Virus record (IMG/VR): IMGVR_UViG_3300042090_001989
Coordinates: 1 to 43,770 of that record
Reading direction: 5' to 3' (one strand)
Origin: a virus
DNA length: 43,770 bases
Shown piece by piece: positions 29,328 to 39,458 of this stretch (positions are counted from its first letter, which is position 1; each line of letters opens with the position of its first letter). A program made the position numbers and the translations under genes. The notes under the pieces were generated by a model, which saw nothing but the letters and a program-made list of their open reading frames with translations, had not been told where the DNA came from and searched no databases.

Positions 29328-31877
29328 ATGGCTGACGCTGCTCCCGAAATCAAAGTCAAACTCACCGCCGAGGACACGGGTGTCGCCGCTGCCATCAAGG
29401 AACTCGGCGCGCAACTCAAAACCCTAAAAAAGCAGGAAGACGAAACGGCGCAGTCCGCCCGCAACATGGGCGAGGGCCACAAGGTTGCCGCCGCCGAAAT
29501 GCATGAGGCACGCGGAGCCGCGAAGCTCCTAAGCGAAGAACTCGGCATCGGACTGAACCGGCATCTCGCCGGCGTGCTCGCGAGTTCGGAGGCGCTCGGT
29601 CCGCTTTTGAGCGCAGCGTTCCCGATCGCGGCAGCTATCGGTTTTTTTGAAGTGATCAAACAAGGCGCCGAAAAATTCTCAGAGCTGATCGCCGACACGT
29701 TCATTTTCACGGAAGAGATGAAGGAGGCCTATAAGCACCAAGTCGAGGTCAACACGGAAATCGACAAGAGCGTGAAGCACACCAAAACGCTCAAGGACGA
29801 CTTCGAACTCATCGGCCTGACGGGAGTGCAGAAGGACATCGTTCTGCTCCGGCGCTTGAGCGATCAAATCTCAGCGACGCAGGAGGAGTACACCGATCTC
29901 CGGAACAAGATGTTCATCCACAAATACGACACCGGGGACACGGAGTCTCCGGAGTACCAGAAGGAGGAAGCCGATGCCGGAGCGGCACACGCGAAGCTCG
30001 ACGAGCTAAATCAGGAGAGTTTCAATCTCGAGAAAGACCTCCTAATCGAAGACCAGAAAGAGAAGGACGCCGCGGCTGCCAAAACGGTAGCGCTCGCGAT
30101 CAAGGAGCAGGAACGGCAAGAGGCCGCGTTCCACAAACAGACCAGTGCGCTCGAAAAATCCCTTCAGGACGACCTGGCACTCTACAAAGAGAGCGAGAAG
30201 CAGCGCGAACAAACGGATAAAGGCTTCTACGACCGGGGGCTCCTTTCGCTCGATGCCTACTTCGCGCAACGACGGAAGGATCTCGACTCGGAAAAGGCGA
30301 AGGAACTCGCGCTAATCCAGGCGCAGATTGACGCGGCTCAAAAAGAGGCGGATGCCGCCGGAGACGACGCTCGGAAAGACAAAGTTAAGTCCCAACAGTC
30401 CGGGGGCGCGACCACCGAGCTAGGCGGGCAGTGGGATGCCGCGGCGCAGCGGAACTTTTTGCTCCAGCAGGAAATGATCGAAAAAATCACAGACCTTAAG
30501 AGCAAACAGCAACTCACCGAGCTGGAATTCCAAACGAAGGTCGACGCGCTCGAGACCGAGCAGTTCAAGGAGACCGAGGAGAACCAGCAGAAAATCGACG
30601 CGTTCGATAAGAAGCGAGCGCAGTCGGAGGGCCAAAGACTCGCGGCGGTCAAAGCCGAACTGGACACGGAGACGAAGCAATACCAGCTCGCGCTTCTGAA
30701 GCAAGGAACGGATTCTCCGGCGCAAATCGATGCGAAGGTCGCAGGGTTCAGAAAGCAAATTGAGGCGCAAGCCGAATTCGAACAAGCGGAGCGTAAGACG
30801 CAGGAGGACATTCTCGCGTTCGAAACGAAGAAGCGCGGCATCGAGCTCGAACTTAAGAACGGGCTGATCACCCGGCAGGAAGCCGAAAAACAAATCAACG
30901 CACTCATTCGCGCGCGCCTTCCTCTGCTCCAGCAGGACGCCGCGGCGGAAGCGACGGCGGCCGCCAGCACCAACGACCAGGCAAATATCGCCAAATCGCA
31001 AGAGGCGGCGCAGAACATCACAAATCTGAGCGAGTCCACCAACGCGCTCCAGAAGCAGTTGAGCGGCGAACTCACGAACGACTTCGAGTCGTTCTTTTCC
31101 AACATCACCAAAGGGACCGAGAGCGTCGGGAACGCGTTCCGGTCTCTGGCGGCATCGATCTTCCAGTCGTTTGCAAAGCTCGCGGAGCAACAGATTTTCA
31201 AGCAACTATTCGGCGACCCGAAAGACGGCGGCGGCGGTGGCGGCGGAATCCTTTCCGGAGGACTGAATAAGCTGACGTCCGTACTCACGGGCGGGAAAGG
31301 GCAGGCCTCGGCTTCGCCGCAACTCTCGGCAGCGGCGACGCAGCTTCAGACCGCGGGGGCGTCGCTGCAGTCCGCGGCCAGCGCGCTACAAGCAAGCGCT
31401 GGCGCCAGCGGCGGCGGAGGGTTGGGGGACGCCGGCGGAGGCGATGACGGAGACAGCAGCGGCGCTGGTGGAATTTTCGGAACGTTATTGTCAATGTTGC
31501 CCGCGGCGGAAGGCGGATTGATCAGCGGTCCTGGCGGACCGAAATCCGATTCAATTCCGGCGCGTCTCTCGGACGGCGAGTATGTGGTGAAGGCGGACGC
31601 CGTCTCGGCGTTCGGCGTGCACAACCTCGAGGCCATCAATCGCGGCTTAAAAATTCCGTCGCTCTCGCACCTCGCGCTCCCGAAGTTCGCCGACGGCGGG
31701 CTCGTGGGCACAGCGGGAATGAGCAGCGGCGGCGACTCGAACATCAATCTCGGTATCGGCCTCGACGAGGGTTTGATTCTGAAGCACCTCTCGAGCAAGG
31801 CCGCGGGAAACATCGTCCTGCAGCACCTCACGAACAATCCGAAGGCCGCAGCGAAGGCGCTTTCGAGGAGCACATAG
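29328..31877 (+). CDS. Tape measure protein
   Basis: 849 residues starting 3 bases after the chaperone GT stop. The N-terminus has IKVKLTAEDTGVAAAIKELGAQLKTL, then a hydrophobic segment near 85-110 (LGPLLSAAFPIAAAIGFFEVI), a long charged coiled-coil (about 130-600, many Glu/Lys/Gln repeats), then a Gly/Ser/Ala-rich stretch and a C-terminal domain with GGLISGPGGPKSDSIPARLS and SDGEYVVKADAVSAFG, typical of tape measures. Its length would set a tail of roughly lambda size. A trans-acting peptidoglycan hydrolase domain was not seen. Confidence 0.9.
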   Translation: MADAAPEIKVKLTAEDTGVAAAIKELGAQLKTLKKQEDETAQSARNMGEGHKVAAAEMHEARGAAKLLSEELGIGLNRHLAGVLASSEALGPLLSAAFPIAAAIGFFEVIKQGAEKFSELIADTFIFTEEMKEAYKHQVEVNTEIDKSVKHTKTLKDDFELIGLTGVQKDIVLLRRLSDQISATQEEYTDLRNKMFIHKYDTGDTESPEYQKEEADAGAAHAKLDELNQESFNLEKDLLIEDQKEKDAAAAKTVALAIKEQERQEAAFHKQTSALEKSLQDDLALYKESEKQREQTDKGFYDRGLLSLDAYFAQRRKDLDSEKAKELALIQAQIDAAQKEADAAGDDARKDKVKSQQSGGATTELGGQWDAAAQRNFLLQQEMIEKITDLKSKQQLTELEFQTKVDALETEQFKETEENQQKIDAFDKKRAQSEGQRLAAVKAELDTETKQYQLALLKQGTDSPAQIDAKVAGFRKQIEAQAEFEQAERKTQEDILAFETKKRGIELELKNGLITRQEAEKQINALIRARLPLLQQDAAAEATAAASTNDQANIAKSQEAAQNITNLSESTNALQKQLSGELTNDFESFFSNITKGTESVGNAFRSLAASIFQSFAKLAEQQIFKQLFGDPKDGGGGGGGILSGGLNKLTSVLTGGKGQASASPQLSAAATQLQTAGASLQSAASALQASAGASGGGGLGDAGGGDDGDSSGAGGIFGTLLSMLPAAEGGLISGPGGPKSDSIPARLSDGEYVVKADAVSAFGVHNLEAINRGLKIPSLSHLALPKFADGGLVGTAGMSSGGDSNINLGIGLDEGLILKHLSSKAAGNIVLQHLTNNPKAAAKALSRST

Positions 31878-33053
31878 ATGAGCGTGAAAATTGGCACCGC
31901 GACCGACTACGGCGACTTGCTGAATGTCCTCGACACGTTTCTCACGTCGACGGGGATGGCGCTCACGCCGGCGTTCTCGGGTGCGGGGAATGGCACCATC
32001 GCTGCGCTCGGCGGCTCCGCCGGCGTCGCCGAGACCATCACCGTGACGTTCACCAGTGCGACGGCTTTCGGCGTGGTGGGCTCCGTCTCGGGTTCGCTCG
32101 GCACGGGAACGGTGGGAAGGGCGTTCGTGTCGGCGAAGGCGAATCTCACCATCACCGCCGGCGGGACGGCGTTCGGCTCCGGCGATGTTTTCACATTCGC
32201 GGTAACGCCGCCGTGGACGTCACTCCGTCGCGTAAGCGGTTCGGAGATGATCTGGCAGGGTCCGGGGAACGGAGGCCTCGACGAGATCATTGTGGGGGCG
32301 AAAACGTTCAACGACGTAGGCACCGACTACTACAACTGGAGGCTCGGCGGGTTCACGGCGTACAACGCGGGATCCGCTTTCAATCAGCAGCCGGGGTATC
32401 TCGGCGGCGCTTCGCAGGCGCAACCGTCTCCCGTGCTGACGCTCTGGGACTCTTCGATTCCCTACTGGATCATCGCGAACGGCCGGCGCGTGATCGTGAT
32501 CGCGAAAGTCTCAACGATCTATGTCACGGCCTACCTCGGGTTTCTGTCCTCGTACATGGCGCCGGGCGCTTTCCCTTACCCGCTCATCGTCGGCGGGAAT
32601 CTCGCTTTTGAGACCGAGCCGGGGACGACGGGTTCTAACTGGCGGTGGAGCTACACAGGAAACGAGATGCGGAATTTCGCACTCCCGTTTGCCGCGGGGA
32701 TGAGTTTCGACTATCAGAGTTCGCTGCAACTCCGCAAGCCGGACGGCTCCTGGCGCGGGTTCGATCTCTCGAATGCCGAGCAGAGTTTCGGCCAGGTGTG
32801 GCCGGCGGCATACGTCGACCAGAGCACCGCCTATGACTGGCGTCCCAATCTCGACGGCGGATACCCGTTGCTTCCCGTGGTTCTCTTCGATCACACCCCG
32901 AACATCTACGGCGAACTCGAGGGAGTCTTTGCAACGACCGGCTTCGCGCAGGGAGCCGAGAACACCATCACCATCAATGGGATTTCGCACCTCGTGGTGC
33001 AGAACGTTTTTCGCAACACGAAGGCCGATTTTGTCGCGGTACGACTGAGCTAG
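31878..33053 (+). CDS. Tail structural protein A (paralogue pair)
   Basis: 391 residues, ATG directly after the tape measure stop. N-terminus DYGDLLNVLDTFLTS; a beta insert (about 30-115) with TITVTFTSATAFGVVGS; then SLRRVSGSEMIWQGPGNGGLDEIIVGAKTF, IPYWIIANGRRVIVIAKVST and YVTAYLGFL. The second part resembles the following gene in layout and motif order. Proteins like this occur in tails of related prophages, but no function is known. It likely belongs to the tail tip or distal tail. Confidence 0.6.
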   Translation: MSVKIGTATDYGDLLNVLDTFLTSTGMALTPAFSGAGNGTIAALGGSAGVAETITVTFTSATAFGVVGSVSGSLGTGTVGRAFVSAKANLTITAGGTAFGSGDVFTFAVTPPWTSLRRVSGSEMIWQGPGNGGLDEIIVGAKTFNDVGTDYYNWRLGGFTAYNAGSAFNQQPGYLGGASQAQPSPVLTLWDSSIPYWIIANGRRVIVIAKVSTIYVTAYLGFLSSYMAPGAFPYPLIVGGNLAFETEPGTTGSNWRWSYTGNEMRNFALPFAAGMSFDYQSSLQLRKPDGSWRGFDLSNAEQSFGQVWPAAYVDQSTAYDWRPNLDGGYPLLPVVLFDHTPNIYGELEGVFATTGFAQGAENTITINGISHLVVQNVFRNTKADFVAVRLS

Positions 33054-33060
33054 GAGAGCC

Positions 33061-34059
33061 ATGCAATATCAAAACGGGAGCGCGACGTCCTCGACCGACC
33101 TGGTGCAGCAGCTCGCGGCCTGGCTGGTGGGGCTCGGCTGGACCGAGGACCGGAGCGCCGTGGAGGGCGCGGGCTGGACGGCATCGCTGCACAATCACGC
33201 GAACTACGTACACTTGCGCGCAGTCGAGAACGAATCCGGACAACCGTGGCACGCGAATCTCGGAAGCGCGCACTACGGCGTTCACATGTACACGGGGACC
33301 GGTTTCAATTCCGGCCAGCCATTCAACAATCAGGCGGGAGCTCCGGTCTCGACGTCGACGTATCCGATCGGCGTCGGAATGCAACTCTCGGCGGGTCCTT
33401 TTGCGAACTACTATTTTTTCGCGGACTCGACGGCCGACAACATCGTAGTGGTGGTCGAGAAGACTTCCGGTTTTTTCGTGTATCTCGGATGGGGCCTCTC
33501 GATTCAGAAGGCCGGCGCGTTCACCGGCGGTGCTTATTTTTTCGGCTCCACCTCGGGCTACTACACGAGCGCCGTCTCCGCCTATGCCAACACTCCCGGA
33601 CTGACGATCACCTCGGATCCACCGTTCGTAAATGTCGACGGCTTGGGCGGCGGCTCGGGGTTCGTTCGAGCCGATGTGGATTCCTGGACCGGAAAGTGGG
33701 TTGGCATCTATAACGCGACGACCGGGGCCGACCAGGGTTTCACCGGAAAGCAAGGCGACAGTTCGGTGCGCGGCAGCATTTCGACGATGAAGACAAATTT
33801 TCCGACGTACGCGCAGCTCGCCGGAAACTACAACTTTCAGAACGAGCAGGTCAGCGCGCAGGACGGCCGCGCGAATCTTCTCCCGCCGCTCCTCTGGGTG
33901 CTTCGCGACGGCACCACGACGGGGTTTTCGCTGCTCGGGTCACCGCCATTTGTTTTCGTTTCGAACGCCGTCGGCAACGGGTTTTCGAGCGGCGACGAAT
34001 ACGTTCTCGGCGCGACGACGTACAAGCTCTTTCCCGGTTTCGCAGTCGTGAAGCAATAG
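33061..34059 (+). CDS. Tail structural protein B (paralogue pair)
   Basis: 332 residues; GGAG before ATG 33061. SSTDLVQQLAAWLVGLGWTED, WTASLHNHANYVHLRAVE, then FFADSTADNIVVVVEKTSGFFVYLGWGLS, parallel to the ANGRRVIVIAKVST-YVTAYLGFL region of the preceding protein. Without the beta insert it is shorter. Probably a structural partner in the distal tail. No enzyme motif. Confidence 0.6.
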   Translation: MQYQNGSATSSTDLVQQLAAWLVGLGWTEDRSAVEGAGWTASLHNHANYVHLRAVENESGQPWHANLGSAHYGVHMYTGTGFNSGQPFNNQAGAPVSTSTYPIGVGMQLSAGPFANYYFFADSTADNIVVVVEKTSGFFVYLGWGLSIQKAGAFTGGAYFFGSTSGYYTSAVSAYANTPGLTITSDPPFVNVDGLGGGSGFVRADVDSWTGKWVGIYNATTGADQGFTGKQGDSSVRGSISTMKTNFPTYAQLAGNYNFQNEQVSAQDGRANLLPPLLWVLRDGTTTGFSLLGSPPFVFVSNAVGNGFSSGDEYVLGATTYKLFPGFAVVKQ

Positions 34060-34066
34060 AGGGGCG

Positions 34067-35782
34067 ATGACGGATTTTGCTGGAATCATGATCGGCTTTC
34101 CGGGTCGGCTGGACCCGACGAATCGTTCGTCGAACATCGCCGCGGGTGTGTTCGCCGCGTCGCTTGTTCCGGGACTGGGCACTCTCCCGCTCTCCGGCAA
34201 CGCCGGCGGCGGCGCGCCGGCTGTCGCGATCGCTCACCGCAGCGTCTCCGGAGAGCGCGTCGAGACGTTCGGCGGCCAGCTTTTCGGGAAGGTGATCATC
34301 ATTCCGGGGACCAAGGCGCTCGGGTTCGTTTTGACGGCGACACAGTTTTCCGTCGAGGTGTGGAACTCTTTCCGCGACGCCAACCAGACGCTCGAGTCCA
34401 TCGCCATCACCGGCACGGGAGGCTTGACGCTGGCCGACCCGTACGGAGAACCGCTCCTTTTTGCCGCGCTCGATTCCTACATCTACCAGGCGACGGTGCC
34501 AAGCGCGGGGCCACCGCAAATCGGCCAGCTCATCGCGTTCACCTTTCTCAGCGGGATTCCCGGCGCAGACCTCAGCGTCACCGGCTCGCGCATAACGCTG
34601 TTCTCGGTGGCGCCCGAATGGGGCGAAGGGATGGAGGAGACTCTCGAGTATTTGACGGACGTGCTTCGCGCCTATTCCGACAACGAGCAGCGGCGCGGCT
34701 TGCGCCAGCTCCCGCGGCGCGCGATGCGCTACCGCGCGCTGACGCTCAACGCGCGGGATGCCGCCGGAATGGAATCGCTTATATGGGGATGGCAAAACCA
34801 GCCCTATGGCGTCCCGTGGTGGCCGGACGCGCAGCCGCTCACCGCGGACGTTGCGGCCGGCACGTTTGTCATTCCGGTCGAGACGGCGGACCGGCAGTTC
34901 GCGGCGGGCGGTCTGCTCGCGATCTGGACGAGTGAGTTCACCTTCGAGGCGCTGGCCATCGATAACGTCGACGCGGATTCCGTGACCTGTTCTTCACCGA
35001 CGCAGTACGCATGGCCGGCCGGGGCAGGCACTCGCGTGATTCCGATTTTTCTGTGCCGGCTGCCGGCCGCGGTCGACGTCTCACGGTTTAGCAGCGAAAT
35101 CGATCAAGTGGACTTGAACTTTATCGGCGAGGCCTCGCAGCCGGCGCCGGCGCCGACGACTTCACCGACGCAGTTCAAAGGGTTCGACGTTTTGGAAATT
35201 TCCCCGAACTGGGAGAAGGCTCCGCTGAAACGCAGCTACAAACGATCGATGATCACCATCGACCCGACCATCGGACCGATCGAGGTCATCGACAAGGGCG
35301 GCACGGCACTCGTCGGCCAGGAGTTCCCTTACTGGCTCGACACCCATCCGAACGTGACGCAATTCCGCGCGTTCGTGGGACGGCGTTTCGGCCGGCTTAA
35401 TCCGTTTTGGATCCCGACCTGGGACCAGGACCTGGTGCTCTTTCAGGATGTGCTCTCGACGGACACGGGAATCCGCATCCAGTCGGAATTCTATTCGCGG
35501 TTTTTCTTTCCTTCCGCGGCGAGGCGTTTCCTCGCGTTCATCCCGGTTGACGGCTCCGGCAACGTGTACGCGCAGGTAACAGCGGCTTCCGACAACGGCG
35601 ACGGCACCGAAAGCCTGACGCTCGCAGCACCGGCCGGGAAGAATTTCGCAGCCGCCACGACGATGGTTTCGTTTTTGACGTTCGCACGGCTCGCCGAAGA
35701 CCGCGTCTCGATCAAGTGGGACAGCTCAGAACACGCGGAGTCGATCCTCTCGCTCGTGGAACTCCCGAGGGAACTGCCATGA
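34067..35782 (+). CDS. Distal tail/baseplate protein
   Basis: 571 residues, ATG 34067 after GGGG-rich spacing. N-terminal part is beta-rich with a Gly-rich start; the middle shows EETLEYLTDVLRAYSDNEQRRGLRQLPRRAMRYRA, a motif of phage distal-tail proteins, repeated in a second half that contains KGFDVLEISPNWEKAPLKRSYKRSM and FRAFVGRRFGRLNPFWIPTWDQDL. The two halves look like a duplication of one tail-tube-like domain. It directly precedes the DUF2163 gene (ATGA overlap), the usual order at siphovirus tips. Confidence 0.62.
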   Translation: MTDFAGIMIGFPGRLDPTNRSSNIAAGVFAASLVPGLGTLPLSGNAGGGAPAVAIAHRSVSGERVETFGGQLFGKVIIIPGTKALGFVLTATQFSVEVWNSFRDANQTLESIAITGTGGLTLADPYGEPLLFAALDSYIYQATVPSAGPPQIGQLIAFTFLSGIPGADLSVTGSRITLFSVAPEWGEGMEETLEYLTDVLRAYSDNEQRRGLRQLPRRAMRYRALTLNARDAAGMESLIWGWQNQPYGVPWWPDAQPLTADVAAGTFVIPVETADRQFAAGGLLAIWTSEFTFEALAIDNVDADSVTCSSPTQYAWPAGAGTRVIPIFLCRLPAAVDVSRFSSEIDQVDLNFIGEASQPAPAPTTSPTQFKGFDVLEISPNWEKAPLKRSYKRSMITIDPTIGPIEVIDKGGTALVGQEFPYWLDTHPNVTQFRAFVGRRFGRLNPFWIPTWDQDLVLFQDVLSTDTGIRIQSEFYSRFFFPSAARRFLAFIPVDGSGNVYAQVTAASDNGDGTESLTLAAPAGKNFAAATTMVSFLTFARLAEDRVSIKWDSSEHAESILSLVELPRELP

Positions 35783-36576
35783 GTTTCGACGTCATAGAAA
35801 CATCCGGCTTCGGCGCGGAACCGTACGAACTCTATTTGTTCCAGGGCACGGGAATCTCGTTCGCTTTGACGAGCGCCGATGTCGCCATCACCTACCTGAG
35901 CCAGAACTATGTCCCGTCGACGATCACGCGGACGGAATCCGAGCAGTCCAACGAAGTCGTTTCCGGCCAGCTGAAGGTTTACATTCCGAAGGATCACGCG
36001 CTGGCGCAGCTGCTCCTCCCCTACCTGCCGGCGTCGCCGATCGCCATCACCATTTTCGGCTCGCACTACTCGGACTCCGAGACCGTGGTGCTTTTCACCG
36101 GAACGGTTGCGTCCGCGCGGTTCACGGACCGGTGCGAGCTCACCTGCAACTCCGCGCAGTACTTGCTCCAGCGGAAAATCCCGCAGCAACTCTATCAGGC
36201 GCCGTGCTCGCACATTTTCGGCGACGCGGGGTGCAGCGCGAATCTCGGCGACCACACGTATGCCGGCGTGGTGACGGCGATCGACTCGACCGGAACGGTG
36301 CTCACGGTCCCGGCGTTCGCATCTCTTCCGGACACGCTCAAAGCCGGCTACCTGCAGCATGGGAACGATTTCCGGATGGTTGTGGCGCACGCGGGCGCCA
36401 CGGTGACGCTCATCTCGCCGATCTCGGGACTGGCGGACGGCGCGGCCGTCAGCGGCACCGCGGGATGCGCTTTGGATTTTTCGACGTGCGCGCATTACGG
36501 ACGCACGATCAGTTTTCTCGGGTTCGATCTGATTCCCACGGTCAACCCGTTTGACGGCAGCGCGAGCGTCGGTTAG
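35779..36576 (+). CDS. Tail tip protein, DUF2163/BR0599 family (GpL-like)
   Basis: 265 residues from ATG 35779. N-terminal DUF2163 (SADVAITYLSQNYVPSTITR, LKVYIPKDHALAQLLL) and C-terminal BR0599 domain. Four Cys occur in two pairs: Cys143/Cys152 (APCSHIFGDAGCSAN) and Cys230/Cys237 (GCALDFSTCAHYG), the same two-pair layout as in the family and as the Fe-S-binding Cys of lambda GpL. An Fe-S cluster here is inferred by that parallel. It forms the hub below the tail tube. Confidence 0.78.
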   Translation: MSFDVIETSGFGAEPYELYLFQGTGISFALTSADVAITYLSQNYVPSTITRTESEQSNEVVSGQLKVYIPKDHALAQLLLPYLPASPIAITIFGSHYSDSETVVLFTGTVASARFTDRCELTCNSAQYLLQRKIPQQLYQAPCSHIFGDAGCSANLGDHTYAGVVTAIDSTGTVLTVPAFASLPDTLKAGYLQHGNDFRMVVAHAGATVTLISPISGLADGAAVSGTAGCALDFSTCAHYGRTISFLGFDLIPTVNPFDGSASVG

Positions 36577-36617
36577 CTCGATAAAGGTGAGGTGACGTCT
36601 TCTTCTGGCTACTACTT

Positions 36618-39458
36618 TTGCTGTTCGTCGCGACAACCGTAGTAGGCGTTCTGCTCGCTCCGCATCCCCGCGGGCCGCAGCCATCGGCGCTCGGGGATTT
36701 CTCCGTTCCGACGGCCGAGGAAGGCCGCGCGATCCCGGTGGTCTTCGGGACCTGCATGATCAAGGGCGGGAACACGGTTTGGTGGGGCGATTTGAAGAGC
36801 GTCGCGGTGAAGACCGGTGGCGGCATCCTCGAGCTATTCCGCACCCAGGTGAGCGGGTTCAAGTATTACCTCGGCTGCCAATTCATGCTTTGCCACGGTC
36901 CGGTCGACGCGCTGGTCGAGATTCAGGCGGATGTAAAGAACATCCCGAACACCACGGCGGTCATCGACAACGGCGACGGCAGCGAGAACTACATCGAAGT
37001 CACGGCCAACGGACCGAATCTTTTCGGCGGCACGGGTCCGGGCGGCGGCGGCGGGATCTCCGGAATCATCAACTTCTACCGCGGCCTCCAGACGCAGCAG
37101 CCGGACGACTACCTCAGCGCGAAGCAGGGGCGCATCGTAGCGGACCAGTCCGGAATCGGCGACGACTTCCACGGCGTGGGAAACGGCACGATCACTTCCC
37201 TCTCGGCCGGCAGCCGCTCGCTCGATGAAACCTTCACGATCACCGCCGCCGGCATTGACGGAAACGCGACGCACTCGACCTACGGAAAAATGCGCTTCAC
37301 CGTGATCGGTACCGTCTCGGGCGCCCTGGTGAACACCACGTACAACTCCGACGGCTCGAACGCGTGCTGGGCGGACCAGGCCTTTTCCTGCTCGCGGATC
37401 AATCTCACGATCGCGACGGGCGCGACGCAGTTCGCAAACGGCGATTACTTCACCATCGTCACCGCACACGCGACCGTCGCGTCGGCCTATCGCGGAAAGT
37501 GTTTCGCCGTTTTCAAGCAGCTGTATGTCGGAACGTCGAACTACCTGAAGCCGCTTGCGTTCGTTGTGCGGCGCTGTCCGGATCCGCTCGCGCAGGGCGC
37601 CGGCGTCGCGAACATCGCGGGCGACGCGAACCCCGCGCTCGCGATCTATGAATGCCTCACGAGTGTCGACTACGGCCTCGGGATCCCTGCGATCCGAATG
37701 AACGCGTCGAGTTTTGAAGCCGCGGCGGTGACTCTCGCGACCGAAGGTCTCGGGATCTCGATGATGTTCGACACCCAGGCGAGCGCCGACCAGCTCATCG
37801 GCGAAGTGCTCCGCCATTGCGATGGCTTGCTGTATACGGACCCGGCGACCGGGCTCTGGACGATCGTGCTCGCGCGCGGCGGCTACGATCCGACAACGCT
37901 CCCCGTGCTCACCGTCGATAGCGTTATCGCGACGCCGGATTTCTCCCGCGGCTCGTGGGAAGAGACGACCAATCTCATCAACATCCGGTATACATCGCGC
38001 GGGGCGAATTTCGACGACCGCACCATCCGGGCCTACGATGCCGCGAACTTCGCCGTCACGGGCGAGGTGCGGCCGCAGACCATCGACTTCAAAGGACTGA
38101 GTTCAGAAGCCGCGGCGGGCCTCGTGGCCATTCGCGTTTTGAAAACGTTCACGTATCCGCTTGGGAAGATCAAGCTGGTAGCGAACCGCACCGCCTGGCA
38201 GTTCCGTCCTGGAGGACTCTTTCGCTTTACATGGGTTCCGCTTGGCGTGGTGGACCAGGTGTTTCGCATCACGCGCATCGCCTACGGCGAACTCACCGAC
38301 GGAAAAATCTCGATCGACGCGGTCGAAGACATTTTCGGAATCAACAGCGCGGCGTTTGTCGCGCCGCCGGCGTCGGGATGGGTGAACCCCCTAGGCGGCG
38401 CGACGCCGTGTTCGGCCGAGCAGCTCGTCGAGCTCCCCTACTGGATCCAGCAGAGCGAGGCGCTCGCGGCCGGCATCTACGCGATGGCAATGGCGGGGCG
38501 CGATCCGGCGGTCAACGAGAAGTCTTTCGAGATATGGCTCAACCCCGGTAGCGGCTTTGCGGACTCCGGGCTGGCCTCGAGTTTCTGTCCCGTGGGCACG
38601 CTCAACGCTGCTTATCCCGCGAGTGTTCCGGCTTTCGATTCGACAGGCTTTGTTTTGGCTGCGACGGGGGGCGCCGACCTCGACGACCTCGCACCGGCGT
38701 CCGCTATCGATTTCGCGAACGGCGTCAATCTCTGCATGGTCGACGCCGAGATCATGGCCTGGACGACGCCGACCGAGAATGCCGACGGCACTTATTCGAT
38801 CGCCGGCGTCGCGCGCGGCTTGCTCGACACGGTACCGGCCGATCATGCAATGGGCGCGCAGGTGTTTTTCTTTTCCCATGGGGCGAACGTGACGCAGGCG
38901 ACGCCGTATCCGTCGGACCTCACGGTGACGGCGCGCTTCACTCCGAACTCCGCCATCGACCAGCTCGCGGTGTCCTCGGCGTCCGATGTGACGCTCACGA
39001 CGCGTTCGCGGAGCGCGCGGCCGTACCCTCCCGGAAACATCAGCGTCAACGGGCAGGCGTACGGCGTTCGGCCGGCGATGACTCTCGGCGATCTCACGGT
39101 CACTTGGAAATCGCGGAACCGGCTCACGCAAGTTCTCACGGTCCAGCAGGACGCCGGCGACGTCACGGGCGAGGACGGCCAGTTCTTCACCGTTCAGAAA
39201 AAAATCGCCGGGACGGCCGTCGGAGCTCCGATCAACGTCGGGGCGGACGAAACGTTCACCTACACGGCGGCCGCGCGCGGCGCGGACGATCCCGACTTCA
39301 CGAAGCTCACGACACTGGAGATCTCCTCGAACGTCGGAGCGCTGGCCAGCTATTTTCCGCAGGTGGTCTCGACGACGATGTTTGGAACGGCCACGACGCT
39401 CCCATCGCCGGGACGCTATGAATTTCCCGCAGTCTCGGTCGGAGGCCTTTACCTGTGA
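36618..39458 (+). CDS. Large tail tip/host-contact protein
   Basis: 946 residues as listed from TTG 36618. A hydrophobic start (FVATTVVGVLLAP) is followed by SALGDFSVPTAEEGRAIPVVFGTCMIKG and WWGDLKS, motifs of the central tail tip proteins of Gram-negative siphophages (lambda J analogues), an insert with Gly-rich and beta regions, then ADQLIGEVLRHCDGLLYTDPATGLW, EVRPQTIDFKGLSSEAAA, and a C-terminal fibronectin-like part. No ATG or GTG lies in the correct frame: stop TGA at 36588 and no standard start until TTG 36618, although hydrophobic codons continue upstream to 36597. GGTGAGGTG at 36586-36594 would fit an unusual start near 36597. Confidence 0.72.
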   Translation: MLFVATTVVGVLLAPHPRGPQPSALGDFSVPTAEEGRAIPVVFGTCMIKGGNTVWWGDLKSVAVKTGGGILELFRTQVSGFKYYLGCQFMLCHGPVDALVEIQADVKNIPNTTAVIDNGDGSENYIEVTANGPNLFGGTGPGGGGGISGIINFYRGLQTQQPDDYLSAKQGRIVADQSGIGDDFHGVGNGTITSLSAGSRSLDETFTITAAGIDGNATHSTYGKMRFTVIGTVSGALVNTTYNSDGSNACWADQAFSCSRINLTIATGATQFANGDYFTIVTAHATVASAYRGKCFAVFKQLYVGTSNYLKPLAFVVRRCPDPLAQGAGVANIAGDANPALAIYECLTSVDYGLGIPAIRMNASSFEAAAVTLATEGLGISMMFDTQASADQLIGEVLRHCDGLLYTDPATGLWTIVLARGGYDPTTLPVLTVDSVIATPDFSRGSWEETTNLINIRYTSRGANFDDRTIRAYDAANFAVTGEVRPQTIDFKGLSSEAAAGLVAIRVLKTFTYPLGKIKLVANRTAWQFRPGGLFRFTWVPLGVVDQVFRITRIAYGELTDGKISIDAVEDIFGINSAAFVAPPASGWVNPLGGATPCSAEQLVELPYWIQQSEALAAGIYAMAMAGRDPAVNEKSFEIWLNPGSGFADSGLASSFCPVGTLNAAYPASVPAFDSTGFVLAATGGADLDDLAPASAIDFANGVNLCMVDAEIMAWTTPTENADGTYSIAGVARGLLDTVPADHAMGAQVFFFSHGANVTQATPYPSDLTVTARFTPNSAIDQLAVSSASDVTLTTRSRSARPYPPGNISVNGQAYGVRPAMTLGDLTVTWKSRNRLTQVLTVQQDAGDVTGEDGQFFTVQKKIAGTAVGAPINVGADETFTYTAAARGADDPDFTKLTTLEISSNVGALASYFPQVVSTTMFGTATTLPSPGRYEFPAVSVGGLYL

